NCBI GenBank assembly: GCA_016704445.1
Contig: JADJAE010000016.1
Coordinates: forward strand, 124,001 to 188,000
Source: Deltaproteobacteria bacterium
GTDB lineage: Bacteria; Myxococcota_A; Polyangia; Polyangiales; Ga0077539
Direction of reading: 5' to 3'
DNA length: 64,000 nucleotides
Each line of letters begins with the position of its first letter. The first letter of the stretch is position 1. The notes under the pieces are model-generated. The model was not told the origin of the DNA. It saw only the letters and a list, made by a program, of their open reading frames with translations, and did not search any database. Below, piece after piece: positions 16,402 to 26,549 of the stretch. The position numbers and the translations under genes are program-made.

Positions 16402-18577
16402 CTACTGGGCGGTGGGGCAGATCCACGTCCCGAGCTCGCGCACGGCGAGGGACGTGGGGAGCTGCACCCGCGCGACGAGGGGCGCCACGCAGGCCTGGAA
16501 GGCCGCGGGCATCACGGACACGTTGCTCACCCGCCCGTCGCCGTCATAACGAAACTGCACCCGGAGCTGCGCCGGGCGCGAGGCGGCGTTGCGAAGGCAC
16601 GCGAGCACCTCCGCGCGGTGCGGGGTCATCGCGCCGTCGATGGCGTCCGGTGAGAGCCTCCCCGCGGGGGCGCCGAAGCTCATGTCCGAAGGGCCCGTCG
16701 CCGGGCGTCTCGCGGCGCCCTCCGCGGGGGCTTCCGGGGGCCTCCGGGGCGGCGCCGTCGCGCACCCGGGCGGCCGCGGCGCGCACCACCTCAGGGGCCG
16801 CGGGGTGCGAGCGCACCCGGTCGAGGAGCGATCGCTCGGAGGCCCCGCCCATGCGGGCGATGGCCTCGATGGCCTGCTCCACGGCGGCGTTGAGCTGCCC
16901 CTGGTCGGTGATGTCGCGCTCGATGATGGCGTCGCCGCCGCCCACCGGCGCCACCGGCCCCGACGTCGGCGTGGTACATCCGCACGAAGTCCGCGAGGCT
17001 ATGGAGCGACGAGGGATCGCCCAGCTCCCTCAGCGCCACGACGATGGGCGCGAGGTCGTCCGTCGGGGTCGCCGGATCGAAGAGGTGCGAGACCAGCGCC
17101 GACACCGCGCGCCGCTCGTGCGCCCTCGCCAGCGCCCTCGCCAGGAAGCCCACCGGAGGGACGTCCACCCCGCGCACGTAGTCGTAGTGGTGGTCGAGCG
17201 CCTCGAGCATCGCGTCGGTGCCCTCGGTGCGCCCCACGAGGCCTTCGCCCACGACGGCTCGGAGCTCAGGCGAGAGCGCCCGGCGGGTGAGCAGCGAGAC
17301 CAGCGCCGCGGTGGCCGGAGCGCCCGGGAGCGCCGCAAGCGACTGCGCCGCGAAGCGCTGGGCGGGGAGCAGGCGCGCGTCGGATCCGCCCGCGGCCTCG
17401 AGCAGCGACTGCACCAGCGTCCTCGGAGGGTCGTCGGTGTTGGGCGTCGGAGAGAAGTCCGCCGGGAGCTGAAGCACCGCCTGCGGCCCGGCGCCCGGGA
17501 GCGCCTGACGCCAGCGGGCGCGGCCGTCGTCCGGAGCCAGCAGCGACGCCCCGCCCCGGTCGTCGACGACCACAAGGCCCGCGCGCACCACCGAGACCCC
17601 GGCGAGGTCGTGGGGCTCACGTAGGCCCAGCGCAGCGCGCCGGTGGTCGCGTCGAGGGCGAACACGTCGCGGTGGTAGAGCGCGAAGACGGTGTTGTGCA
17701 GGAGGGCCACGCCAGGCAGCGCGGGGTCGGGGCGCCACGCGAGGCGCACCCGCTCCCGGGCGTCGGCGCCTGCGCGCAGCGAGGTGTACGCGTCGAGGGC
17801 GAAGGGCGCGCCGCCGGGGAGCTCGTCGCGCCGGGGCTGGTAGTGGGGCGTCCCCTCGGCGGTGCCGGAGGCGGACTCGGGCCCCAGGCGGTAGAGCGCG
17901 CGGGCGCCGTAGTACACCGCGTGGCCCTCGCGGAAGGAGAAGCCCACCACGTCGTCGCGGCTGCGGACGCGGGAGCGCTCGTCGCCGGTGCGGGCGTCGA
18001 GCACCGAGAGGTTCTGCCCGTCCCAGGGGACGAAGACGTCGTCGCCGACCAGGGTGGGGGGCCCGAGGGAGTGGGCGATCTCGGTGCGGGCCACGGCGCT
18101 GCCGTCTCCTGCTTCCACGACGCGCAGGACCCCTCGTCGGCGGGTGACCCCTGCGCCGCCGAGCACCACGGCCACGCGCTCTCCGTCGCGGCTCGCTCCC
18201 ACGAGGTCGAGGCCCTCGTCGGGGAAGCGCCAGCGCTCGGCGCCGGAGAGCGACCAGGCCACGATCGATCCGCCGGAGCGGGCGAGGACCAGGTCGCCCG
18301 CCACGACGGGGCGCGAGGCGATGGGAGCGGCGACGCGGCCCGACGCGGCGCCGGTGCCGAGGTCGACGACAGTGAGGCCCTGCGCGGGGTCGTCGGCGAC
18401 GATGGCGGCGACCGGGGGAAGGGAGGTCGGCGTCGCGACGCGCACCCGGTCGGCCACCGAAGCGAGGACCGCGGCGTCGGAGGAGGGGGTGCTCAGGGAG
18501 AAGGCGCCGCGGTAGATGCTCCCGGCGCAGCCGAGGCCGAGGGCGGCGAGGACGAGGGGCAGGCAGAGGCGCTTCAT
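16402..18577 (-). pseudogene. PQQ-propeller lipoprotein with HEAT-like and TonB-C-like parts, frameshifted
   Basis: Three frame changes split one long gene. The N-terminal part (18577 to about 17.61 kb) has lipobox GLGC and a PQQ/WD-like propeller with VVDLGTGAASG and LDATTGALRWAY. It continues in another frame to about 16.97 kb with HEAT-like helices, then again to about 16.72 kb (DQGQLNAAVEQAIEAIA). The last frame gives a ~90-residue C-terminus with HRAEVLACLRNAA and VQFRYDGDGRVSNVSV, typical of AgmX/TonB-C-like myxobacterial domains. The breaks lie in G-rich tracts and every piece stays codon-like, so assembly indels are as likely as true decay. Its ATG overlaps the HEAT gene stop (ATGA). 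Confidence 0.7.
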
Positions 18578-19419
18578 TGGATCCTCGAGATGGCGCTGCG
18601 GGCGGCGTCGATGGCGGGGGTGGGGCGGCCGCGGTGCTCGTCCACGAGTCGGGTGAGCAGCTCGCGGGCCTGCGGCGTGGCGATGCCTGCGAGGGCCTGC
18701 ACCACGCGGAGCTTCACCGGGTTGGGGAGCTCGGCGCGGCGGAGCGAGGCCTCGAAGGCCCGAGCCAGCGCTCCGAAGGGAGCCCTGCGGAGGAAGGTCA
18801 GCAGCCGGTCGAGGTCCTGCTCTCCGCCGCGCGCTCCGAGGGCGCGGGCGGACTCCTGGAGGAGGATCGACCCCTCGGAGCCGAGGCCGTTGCTGGCGTC
18901 GCGCTCGAAGGCCGCCCAGAGGGCCCTCACGGAGGCGGCGTCACCCACGTCGGCGAGGGTGCGCGCGGCCTCGGCCCGCACTTCGGGGTCGGAGTCGCTG
19001 AGGCGAGCATCGATGGCGCGGAGCATCGCGGGCGTGCGCAGCCTCGCGGCGGCGATGAGGGCGCGGCGGCGCAGCGACACGCGGCGGTGGTCGAGGTAGC
19101 GGAGGATGGCGTCGGCGGACTCCGGGCGCGCCAGCACGCCGAGGGTGTCGAGGCCCGCGGCGGCGACGTGGGGCTCGACCCCGGCCAGCAGGGCGCTGGA
19201 GATCTCCAGGGCGCCGCGGCGGGGGTCGCCGGTGGCGGCGCGCTGGATGCGGGCGAGGGTGTCGTCGGCGCGGGAGAGGTCCCACCCGGGCGGAGCCTCG
19301 GAGCTCGGGTGGACCATGGCGACCGTGGTGACGACGGGCCGCCTCGGCTGCGCGGAGGCGACGGCCCCGACGCCGCAGAGCGCGAGCGCGAGGAGGGGTG
19401 TGTTGCGCGATGGACGCAT
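18574..19419 (-). CDS. exported HEAT-repeat protein
   Basis: A 281-residue protein with a cleavable signal peptide (ends near ASAQ). The mature part is helical, with HEAT/PBS-type repeats such as LDTLGVLARPESADAILRYL, and RLSDSDPEVRAEAARTLADV, the signature of a HEAT-type scaffold. It is likely periplasmic. Its stop overlaps the start of the PQQ-propeller lipoprotein gene, so the two are probably made together. The ATG at 19419 is chosen at the signal peptide start; a GTG at 19437 is an alternative. Confidence 0.75.
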   Translation of the reverse strand: MRPSRNTPLLALALCGVGAVASAQPRRPVVTTVAMVHPSSEAPPGWDLSRADDTLARIQRAATGDPRRGALEISSALLAGVEPHVAAAGLDTLGVLARPESADAILRYLDHRRVSLRRRALIAAARLRTPAMLRAIDARLSDSDPEVRAEAARTLADVGDAASVRALWAAFERDASNGLGSEGSILLQESARALGARGGEQDLDRLLTFLRRAPFGALARAFEASLRRAELPNPVKLRVVQALAGIATPQARELLTRLVDEHRGRPTPAIDAARSAISRIQ

Positions 19420-19484
19420 AGGTCCCGATGGATACACGAAGCCGCGGGCGCGCGGGCGATCGGCGGCCGGAGATAGTCGGGGTG

Positions 19485-19727
19485 CTAGCGGTCGCGGCGC
19501 GGAGGGAAGGGCGGCGGGGCGGGGGCGCTGGGGCTGAGGCTCGGCGGGGCCACCGGGGGGGCGACCATCTCGGCCAGGTCGTCGAGGGTGAGGGTCTCGT
19601 CCACGGCCTCGACGTCGTCGTCCACGAAGTCGGCCTCGAGGGGCTCATCCTCGTCGAGGGCGTCGAGCGCGTCGAGGGCGTCCAGCGCGTCCATCGCCTC
19701 CGAGGGGGGCGGCGCGGGCCGAAACGG
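19485..19727 (-). other. in-frame acidic continuation after the TPR gene's TGA
   Basis: Immediately after the TGA of the TPR gene (19728-19730), the same frame stays open for 80 codons. It begins PFRPAPPPSEA and continues with four ALD repeats, then an acidic stretch and a Pro-rich end. The style matches the acidic C-terminal part of the TPR protein (MESLDDEPMESLDD). It may be the true C-terminus cut by a nonsense change or a base error, or a separate 69-residue gene from ATG at 19694. I see no SECIS-like evidence for recoding. Confidence 0.5.
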
Positions 19728-22700
19728 TCATCGGCGGCCGACCACTGGGGCAGCGGCGGCGGGGCCGAGCCCCCCGAGCGCCGGCATCGTCGGCGGAGCG
19801 TGGGGCTCGATCTCGTGCTCGTGGCTGTGGAGGCCTTCGTCCCCGCGCTCGCCGTGGTCGTGCGCCTCCTGCGCCTCGGGCTCGCCCTGGAGCTCGAGCT
19901 CCCGGTCGTGGTCGTCGAAGAAGGCCGCACGGGGGTCGTGAGCGTCGGCGCGGTCGCCTGGCTCGGCGGCCATGTCGATGGAGGGCCGATCGAGGGGGTT
20001 GAGCCGCTGCGAGGACGGCGTCCCGGTGCTGAGCAGCGCGGCGAGGTCGGCCGAGGGAGGAGCCGATCCGGAGGTCTGCGGGGGGCTCTCGGGGTTGTCC
20101 GAGAGCGGCTCGCCGAAGAGCGCGGCGCGCGGGTCCTCGTCGGCCGGAGGAGGAGGAGGGGGCACCGAGGCCGGGGCCTCGGGAGCGGGCTCGACGTCCG
20201 AGAGCTGCACGTCGTCGAGGGACTCCATGGGCTCGTCGTCGAGGGACTCCATCGGCTCGTCCTCGATCTCCGCAGAGGGCCGGCGGTCGAGGCGCTCCAG
20301 GGCGGCGCGCGCCTCGGCGTCGTCGGGGACGATCTTCAGCACGCGCTTCCAGAGGTCTTTGGCCTCGAAGGCGTTGCGCAGGTGCTGCTCCCAGATGGTC
20401 GCCATCCGGCGGTAGGTCCCCGCGCGGTCGTTGCCCATCTCCAGCTCGCGCTCCAGCGCGACCAGCAGCGGCTGCCACCGGCCGTGGCGCTCCAGCAGGT
20501 GTTGCAGCGAGCGGAGGATGGAGAGGTCCTTCGGGGCGATCTCCGCGAGCCGCTGCCAGGTCTCGATGGCCTCGTCGACGCGGCCCAGGTGCTCCCCGAG
20601 GAGCGTCGCCCGCCGCGCCGTGAACGACCGCGCCGTGGCCGCGTCGTAGGCCTTCTCGACCACGCTGTCGTAGAGCGCCGCCACGTCGCCGAGGCGCCGC
20701 AGCGTCGCCGCGACCGCCTCCAGCTTCGCGGGGCACTCGGGATCCGCGGGCCAGAGCATCACGGCGCGCGAGTAGAGCGCCATCGCCTGCTCGGGGAGCG
20801 CCAGGTCGTCTTCGCAGAGCGCCGCGGCCCGGCGGAGCAGCACCACGCCGCCCCGGGGCTCGCTCTCGCCCAGCTCGTCGCCGCGCGAGGCCAGCCGCTC
20901 GACCAGCGCCGCGATCATCCCGACCTCCGGGCGCGCCGTGTCCACCCGTCGGGCCATCGCCTCGACCTCGGCCAGCCGGGACTCGTCGGGCTCCTTGCGC
21001 CCCACCGCCGCCGCGGCCGACTGCTCCAGGTACTGGAACGCCGTCTCCTGGTCGCCCAGCACCGCGCCCGCCACCTCCGCCGCGCGCAGCGTCACCGCGA
21101 GGCGCTCGCCGTCCGTCTGCGCCGAGCGGCGCCGACGGTCGAGGGCCACGTAGAGGTCCTGGTCGTGGCCGAGCCCCGGCGCGAGGCGGATCACCGCGTC
21201 GAGCAGGTCGTCGTCCGCCGGCATCTTCGCGAGCGTGCCGAGGGAGAACTCCAGCGCCTCCGCCGTCCCACCGGAAACCTCGATGGCCCGCAGTCCCCGC
21301 ATGGCCAGGTCGTGCGCCGCGGTCGCGTCCGCCGCCGCCTCCACCGCCGCCCGGTAGGCCTCGGCCACCCTCGCGGGGCTCTGCGCCTGCGCCGCCAGCG
21401 CGTCGATGCGGTCGAGCCCGGCGGTCTCCGAGGGCTCCGAGGTGACCGCCTCGCACTCCGCCTCGACGGCCCCCGTGGCGTCGCCCAGCTTCGCCCGGTG
21501 CCCGGCGATCTCGCGCCAGAGCGAGGCCCGCGCGGTCATGTCGTTCACCCGCAGCGCGAGGTCCGTCAGCACCGGGAGCACCTCGGCGTGCATTCCCCGC
21601 CGAGCGCTCATCGCGATCATCAGGTCGAGGCACGCGATGTCCCCGCCCTGCACCTGCGGCAGCAGCGCCTTCCACGCGCGCTCGGGGTCGTCGAGGTGCT
21701 CGTCCGAGGCGTGCGCGATGCGCTGCACCAGGGTGGAGAGTTCCTCCTCGTCGCCCTCCATCTCCGCGAGCTCTTCGAGCAGCGCGACCGCCTCGGCCCA
21801 CTGCCCGCTGGACTCGCAGAGGTCCGCCAGGCGCTGCGTGAGCCCGAGGTCGTTGGGGTCGGCCCGGTGCTGCACCCGGAGCGCCTCGATGAGCCGGTGG
21901 CCCAGCGACTCCTCGGACTCCACCAGCGAGACCAGCCGCGCCGCCCGCTCGATGCGGTCGTCGTCGTCCTGGGTCTGCGCGACCTGGGCCTCGAGCGCCG
22001 AGTACGTGCGTTCCCAGCGGCCGTGCGAGGCCGCGAGCGCCTCCAGCGCCTCCCAGGTGTCGAGCGCCCCGTCGTCGCCCTCCCGCGCCGAGGCCTCCAG
22101 CACGTCGAGGCCCTCGTCGACGCGGCCGAGCTCCTCGGCCAGCATCCGCGCGCGCCGCATCCGCAGGCCTCGCTTCGCCGCAGGGTCGTCCGTGGCCAGC
22201 GCCGCCTCGCCCAGCAGGGCGACCACGCGCTCGTCGTCGCCGGTCAGCTCCGCGAGGCCCAGCAGCGCGTCCAGCGCCTCGGCGTCGTCGAGCATCCCCG
22301 CCCGCCGCGCGCCCGCCCTGACCTCCTCCCACACCACCGCGGCGCCCGCAGGATCGGTCTGACCCACGGCCCTCGCCGCGCGGCGGGTGAGCTCGATGCG
22401 GGCCGGGCCGTCGGGCAGCCCCTCGGAGCGCTCCCTCACGAAGGCCAGGAGGCGGTCGCGCTCTCCCAGCACCTCCAGCGAGTCCATCAGGGCCGTGGCG
22501 AGGGCGTCGTTGGAGGGGTCCATCGCCACCGCCCGCTCGGCCTCGGCCAGCGCCGTCGCCGGGTCGCCCATGGCCCTCGCCGCGTCCGAGGCCCGCGCGT
22601 GGATCGACGCCCGCTCGGGCCCGGGGCCCATCGCCTCGGAGCGCTCGACCAGCGAGGCGTAGAGCACCGCGTGCTGCCCCGTCGCCCGGAGCAGCCGCTC

Positions 22701-24437
22701 GGTCTCTTCCCAGGCGTGCGGGTGCACCGGATCGCGGGTGGACACCTCGCGCCACGCGTTGACCGCGGAGTGCTGGTCTCCGCTGGCCTCCAGCGCGACC
22801 GCCAGCTCGGCCCAGCGCTCGACCGCCGCCATCGGGGGCGACCGCTCGGCGCGCGCCCTCAGCACCTCCACCACGCCCACGAGGTTGCCGCTCTCGCGGC
22901 GCAGCGCCACGAGGCGCTCGGAGACCTCGTCGTCCTGGGGGTTGGCGCGCCAGAGCTGCGCCAGCGCGGCGGCCTCGGCGGCGCGGTCGCCCGATCGGTC
23001 GCGGTGCAGGTCGGCGAGGCGGCGGAGCACGCCGTTGCGCACGTCCCCCTCGGGCAGCACGTCCGCGCGCTGGGCCAGCACGGGGCTGAGCTCCTCCCAG
23101 CGGTTCTGCTGGGAGAGCACCTGGTCCATGCCGGCGAGGGACTCGGGGTCGTCGCCGACGCTGTCGAGGATCTCCCGCCACGCGTCGAGCGCGGCCTGCG
23201 CGTCGTCGAGGCGCTCCAGCGACACCTGGGCGATCTCCCTCAGCCTCGGGATGCGCATCTCCGGCGGGCACTGCTCGCAGCGCACGGCCTCGGCCAGCAC
23301 GTCCCTCAGGGCGGTGTAGTCCCCGCGGGCGCGGAGGTCGTCCTCCACCAGCGCGAGGGCCTCGAGGTCCGCCGCGTCGAGGGCGAGCACCCGGCGCATG
23401 GTGTCGAGCATCCCCGCCCGGTCGCCCGATCGCCCCTGGATCTCCGCGAGGTCCTTGAGGTCCCTGATCTGCTGCGGGAGGTCTCCCTCGACGGCGAGCT
23501 CGCCCGCGAGGCGGGAGAAGTCCTCCGCCCGGCCCGCGTCGCGGTAGAGCCCGAGGAGGGTGCGGGCGACCTCGGGGTCGCTGGCGCGAAGCGGTTCGAG
23601 GGCCGCGATGGCGTCGTCGATCTGCCCGACGGAGAGGTAGGCCTCGGCGAGCGCCTTGCGCACCACCGGCGTGTACGGGCTGCTCGGGTTGGCCTGCACG
23701 AACGCGATCTGCCGCACCGCGAGCTCGTCGAGGCGCTCTTGCGCGCCGTAGGCCTCGTAGATGATGGCGAAGGCGGCCTCGTCGCCGGGCCACGCGTCGA
23801 GGGCGGCCTCGGCGAAGGCCACGCCGTGCTCGCCGCCGACGCTCTGCGCCAGCGAGGAGAGCAGCGCCGCGCCGGTGCGGGCGTCGTCGGGCTGGGCGCC
23901 GGGCGACTGGGCGCGGGTGAGGTACGCGCCGGCCAGCTCGCGGAGCAGCTCCCAGTCGTCGGGCTGCGTGGAGCGCACCTCCTCCAGCCATGCGATCTGC
24001 GTGTCGACGGCCCCGAGACGCCCGTGGAGCTCGGCGCCCTCGCGAAGGAGCATCCCCCGCACGAGCGGGTCGGCGGTGGCTCCGAGCTGGCGCTCGAGGA
24101 GCTGCGCCGCGAGCTTCAGGTTGCCGAGCTGGAGGTAGATCTGTCGGGCGGCCTCGATGGCGCCGAGCTGCGAGGGGTCGCGCTCGAAGGAGCGGGTGTA
24201 GTTGGCGACCGCGCGGTCGGCGCGGCCTACGTTCTTGGACCAGAGCTCCGCGGCGCGGAAGAAGAGGTCCCCCGAGGACTTCGGGTCGGGTCTCCGCCCG
24301 GCGGTCTGCTCGACGAGGGTCGCGAGCTGCTGAAACTCTGCGCGTCCCCCGTGGTACTCCCACAGAAATGACAGCGCCTCGGCGTCGTCGGGGTTCTTGT
24401 TGAGGCGCTCGTAGCAGGCGTAGGCAGCAGGGTCCAT
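19728..24437 (-). CDS. giant TPR-repeat protein
   Basis: A 1569-residue protein without signal peptide, composed almost entirely of ~34-residue helix-turn-helix repeats of the TPR type. Examples are ANYTRSFERDPSQLGAIEAA and ALALVEDDLRARGDYTALRD. The last ~170 residues are acidic and Pro-rich with repeated DEPMESLDD and runs of Pro. The start at 24437 begins the first repeat. It is probably a cytoplasmic scaffold. It follows the lipoxygenase gene by 101 bp on the same strand, with a hairpin in between, so cotranscription is uncertain. The same frame continues after its TGA (see 19485-19727). Confidence 0.8.
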   Translation of the reverse strand: MDPAAYACYERLNKNPDDAEALSFLWEYHGGRAEFQQLATLVEQTAGRRPDPKSSGDLFFRAAELWSKNVGRADRAVANYTRSFERDPSQLGAIEAARQIYLQLGNLKLAAQLLERQLGATADPLVRGMLLREGAELHGRLGAVDTQIAWLEEVRSTQPDDWELLRELAGAYLTRAQSPGAQPDDARTGAALLSSLAQSVGGEHGVAFAEAALDAWPGDEAAFAIIYEAYGAQERLDELAVRQIAFVQANPSSPYTPVVRKALAEAYLSVGQIDDAIAALEPLRASDPEVARTLLGLYRDAGRAEDFSRLAGELAVEGDLPQQIRDLKDLAEIQGRSGDRAGMLDTMRRVLALDAADLEALALVEDDLRARGDYTALRDVLAEAVRCEQCPPEMRIPRLREIAQVSLERLDDAQAALDAWREILDSVGDDPESLAGMDQVLSQQNRWEELSPVLAQRADVLPEGDVRNGVLRRLADLHRDRSGDRAAEAAALAQLWRANPQDDEVSERLVALRRESGNLVGVVEVLRARAERSPPMAAVERWAELAVALEASGDQHSAVNAWREVSTRDPVHPHAWEETERLLRATGQHAVLYASLVERSEAMGPGPERASIHARASDAARAMGDPATALAEAERAVAMDPSNDALATALMDSLEVLGERDRLLAFVRERSEGLPDGPARIELTRRAARAVGQTDPAGAAVVWEEVRAGARRAGMLDDAEALDALLGLAELTGDDERVVALLGEAALATDDPAAKRGLRMRRARMLAEELGRVDEGLDVLEASAREGDDGALDTWEALEALAASHGRWERTYSALEAQVAQTQDDDDRIERAARLVSLVESEESLGHRLIEALRVQHRADPNDLGLTQRLADLCESSGQWAEAVALLEELAEMEGDEEELSTLVQRIAHASDEHLDDPERAWKALLPQVQGGDIACLDLMIAMSARRGMHAEVLPVLTDLALRVNDMTARASLWREIAGHRAKLGDATGAVEAECEAVTSEPSETAGLDRIDALAAQAQSPARVAEAYRAAVEAAADATAAHDLAMRGLRAIEVSGGTAEALEFSLGTLAKMPADDDLLDAVIRLAPGLGHDQDLYVALDRRRRSAQTDGERLAVTLRAAEVAGAVLGDQETAFQYLEQSAAAAVGRKEPDESRLAEVEAMARRVDTARPEVGMIAALVERLASRGDELGESEPRGGVVLLRRAAALCEDDLALPEQAMALYSRAVMLWPADPECPAKLEAVAATLRRLGDVAALYDSVVEKAYDAATARSFTARRATLLGEHLGRVDEAIETWQRLAEIAPKDLSILRSLQHLLERHGRWQPLLVALERELEMGNDRAGTYRRMATIWEQHLRNAFEAKDLWKRVLKIVPDDAEARAALERLDRRPSAEIEDEPMESLDDEPMESLDDVQLSDVEPAPEAPASVPPPPPPADEDPRAALFGEPLSDNPESPPQTSGSAPPSADLAALLSTGTPSSQRLNPLDRPSIDMAAEPGDRADAHDPRAAFFDDHDRELELQGEPEAQEAHDHGERGDEGLHSHEHEIEPHAPPTMPALGGLGPAAAAPVVGRR

Positions 24438-24515
24438 CGCAGGGCGGCGCGACGCTATCACGGGGCCTGTGGAGACCGGAATCTTTGGGGCCTGCGGCAC
24501 CGAAGCGGCAGCCGG

Positions 24516-24542
24516 GTGACCGCCGGGTGATAGGGCGGTCAC
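24516..24542 (-). other. hairpin overlapping the lipoxygenase stop codon
   Basis: A perfect 9-bp inverted repeat, GTGACCGCC and GGCGGTCAC, separated by 9 nt, covers the stop codon of the lipoxygenase gene at 24539. No U-tract follows on the minus strand. It may attenuate transcription into the TPR gene or protect the 3' end of the upstream transcript. Confidence 0.4.
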
Positions 24543-26506
24543 ACGTTGATGCGAGAGCGGATCGCGTCGATGTCGTAGCCCAGCGCCTCGAACTCCCCGC
24601 GCCGTGCCTTGAGCAGCGCGATGAGCCCGGGCTCGATGTCGCCCTCCTCGTTGCGGGTGACGAGCCCGTAGCGGGTGCGGGTCAGGTACCAGGTGAAGAA
24701 GAGCTGCGTGGTCGCCTCGAAGGCGCTCAGTCCGTCGGCGCTCGGGTCGTCGAGGACGTCGGCGTCGAGGCCCAGCGAGAGGTACGCGGCCTCGCCCCCG
24801 TCGGCGTGCTGCTCGTCGTTGGCCCACGAGTGGAAGAAGGTCGCGTGGAAGATCACGTAGCGGCAGAGCTGCTGTAGCCGGTCGAGGCCCTCGGCGTCGG
24901 GCGCGGCGCTCGCGGTCACCTCGCTCACCGCGCGTGTCACCCCTCCCACCTCGCGGCGAAGCGCGTCGTGGTCGTTGAGCTCGCTCGCGTCCAGCCACGG
25001 GTCTGCCCCGCCTGGCGCGACGTGCGGCGCCGAGTGCTCCACCAGGTCTCGCGACATGGCGACGACCTCGCTCCAGCTCTCGGCGATGTCGACCGCGTTC
25101 GCCATGAAGAAATGGGAGACCCACTCTCCCACGACCTGCCAGTAGAGCCTCCCCGCCTTCGCGAAGGTGTGAGCCTCGGTGACCGGAGCGCGCGGCGACC
25201 AGCCCGCCCAGTCGCAGGCGCCCACCGAGGCGAGCAGCATCTGCTCGACCCCGCGCTGCGTGAGGGCCGACGCCACCACCACGAAGCCCTCAGGCCCGAG
25301 GAGGCTCGTCGCTGCCCGGTGGTTGATCACCACCGTCTCGCGGAGGTGGGGCAGCAGCAGCCGCGCGATGGGGCTGCGCCGGAGGTTGCGGAAGGCCGCG
25401 ATCGCGTACTGCTCGACGTTGAGGTGCGCCCGCGCGAGGTGCGCCTCGACCTCTCCCCAGAGGGCGTAGCTCACCCTCGCGACGCGCATCGCCCGCTCCC
25501 AAAACGCCCCGTCGGCGGGGGTGTACGCGACCGGATCACCGGGCGGAGCACCGGGCCGGCGTCGCCGGAGGGTGATCTTCGTGGGGACGAGCTCGTCGCC
25601 GCGGCGCTCGAAGTAGGCGCGCACGTCGGGCGCGAAGTGGTGGTCGTCGAGCTCGTATCCCTCGTAGGAGTACTCGACGTAGAGGCTCCCGTCGGGGGCC
25701 ACCCGGAAGAGCGCGGGGTTGAAGCCGTTGAGCATCCGGTCGACGAACCAGGCGTCGCTTCGGGAGCGCCCCGGGGCCTCGCGCTCGGCCTCGAGGGTGC
25801 GGTTGAGGGGGTAGTCGCGCTGCACCTCGGAGAGCGTCGGGGGGCGACCGAGGGACACCCGCTGGAGGTGCTGGAGGCGGATGGCGCTGACCTCGGAGAC
25901 CACCGAGTAACCCTGGGATTTGCGGGCGGCGCTGAAGTCCTGGGGCAGCGCGTCGGCGAGCCCCTCCCCGGTGGCGACCCGGGCGACGGGAGAGCCCTGG
26001 CGGTAGCTCCAGTAGGGGACGCGGCAGGTGCCGAAGTCGAAGTCGAGGGCGCAGACGTCGTCGGGGCCGTGCACCACATGCACCACGCGGCGCTCGGTGG
26101 TGGACCCGCCTCCGGGCTGCGCGCAGCGGGTGAGCTCGACGACCCGCAGGTCGAGGTCCGGAACATCACCCGCCCCCGCGTCGGAAGGGTCGTAGGCGAG
26201 GGTGAAGTACCCTTCGGAGTCGGTGGTGCCTCGACCGAGGAAGTCGTCGGGCGCGCCGAGGTCGCGCTCCCAGAGCTCGACCTCCATGTGCTGAAGCGGG
26301 CGCTCGGCGTCGAGGAAGAGCAGCCTGCCGCGCACCCGGTGGGTGGGGTCGTGGCGCGGGGCCTCCGGGGCGCGCGCGGCGGCCTCGCGGCGCAGCCGGT
26401 CGAGGGCCTCCAGCGGGAGCAGGCTGAGGAGCCTGATCGAGAGCGTCGTGACCGCCTCGCGGGCGAAGGTGCGGAGGAGCGGGAAGCGCGGAGGAGAGTT
26501 GGGCAT
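24539..26506 (-). CDS. bacterial lipoxygenase with an N-terminal beta domain (LOX1)
   Basis: A 655-residue lipoxygenase. Lipoxygenases use a non-haem iron to dioxygenate polyunsaturated fatty acids. Ligand positions visible: His356 and His361 (HLARAH, HxxxxH), His559 and Asn563 (HSWAN), and the C-terminal carboxylate of Val655 (terminal SRINV). The helix RSPIARLLLPHLRETVVIN matches the conserved 'HPIxxLLxPHxxxTxxIN' block. Residues 55-110 (GRLLFLDAERPLQHMEVELW) resemble a transthyretin-like beta domain, unlike the plant PLAT domain. No signal peptide is evident. It is 43 bp downstream of the AAA+ gene 26550-28829 on the same strand and probably in its operon. Confidence 0.85.
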   Translation of the reverse strand: MPNSPPRFPLLRTFAREAVTTLSIRLLSLLPLEALDRLRREAAARAPEAPRHDPTHRVRGRLLFLDAERPLQHMEVELWERDLGAPDDFLGRGTTDSEGYFTLAYDPSDAGAGDVPDLDLRVVELTRCAQPGGGSTTERRVVHVVHGPDDVCALDFDFGTCRVPYWSYRQGSPVARVATGEGLADALPQDFSAARKSQGYSVVSEVSAIRLQHLQRVSLGRPPTLSEVQRDYPLNRTLEAEREAPGRSRSDAWFVDRMLNGFNPALFRVAPDGSLYVEYSYEGYELDDHHFAPDVRAYFERRGDELVPTKITLRRRRPGAPPGDPVAYTPADGAFWERAMRVARVSYALWGEVEAHLARAHLNVEQYAIAAFRNLRRSPIARLLLPHLRETVVINHRAATSLLGPEGFVVVASALTQRGVEQMLLASVGACDWAGWSPRAPVTEAHTFAKAGRLYWQVVGEWVSHFFMANAVDIAESWSEVVAMSRDLVEHSAPHVAPGGADPWLDASELNDHDALRREVGGVTRAVSEVTASAAPDAEGLDRLQQLCRYVIFHATFFHSWANDEQHADGGEAAYLSLGLDADVLDDPSADGLSAFEATTQLFFTWYLTRTRYGLVTRNEEGDIEPGLIALLKARRGEFEALGYDIDAIRSRINV

Positions 26507-26549
26507 TAGGGGGGATTCGATGGAGGGAATGGAGGCGATTGCGGACCCG

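Noticed and set aside
19728..19730. TGA of the TPR gene as selenocysteine recoding
   Set aside because: No SECIS-like hairpin is evident downstream, the codon is not at a catalytic site, and a nonsense change or error is simpler.
19428..24371. A 1647-codon open frame on the plus strand opposite the TPR gene
   Set aside because: It is the antisense shadow of the TPR gene. It has no domain-like content, is Arg/His/Leu-rich as expected from GC-rich complement, and the opposite strand has clear TPR repeats.
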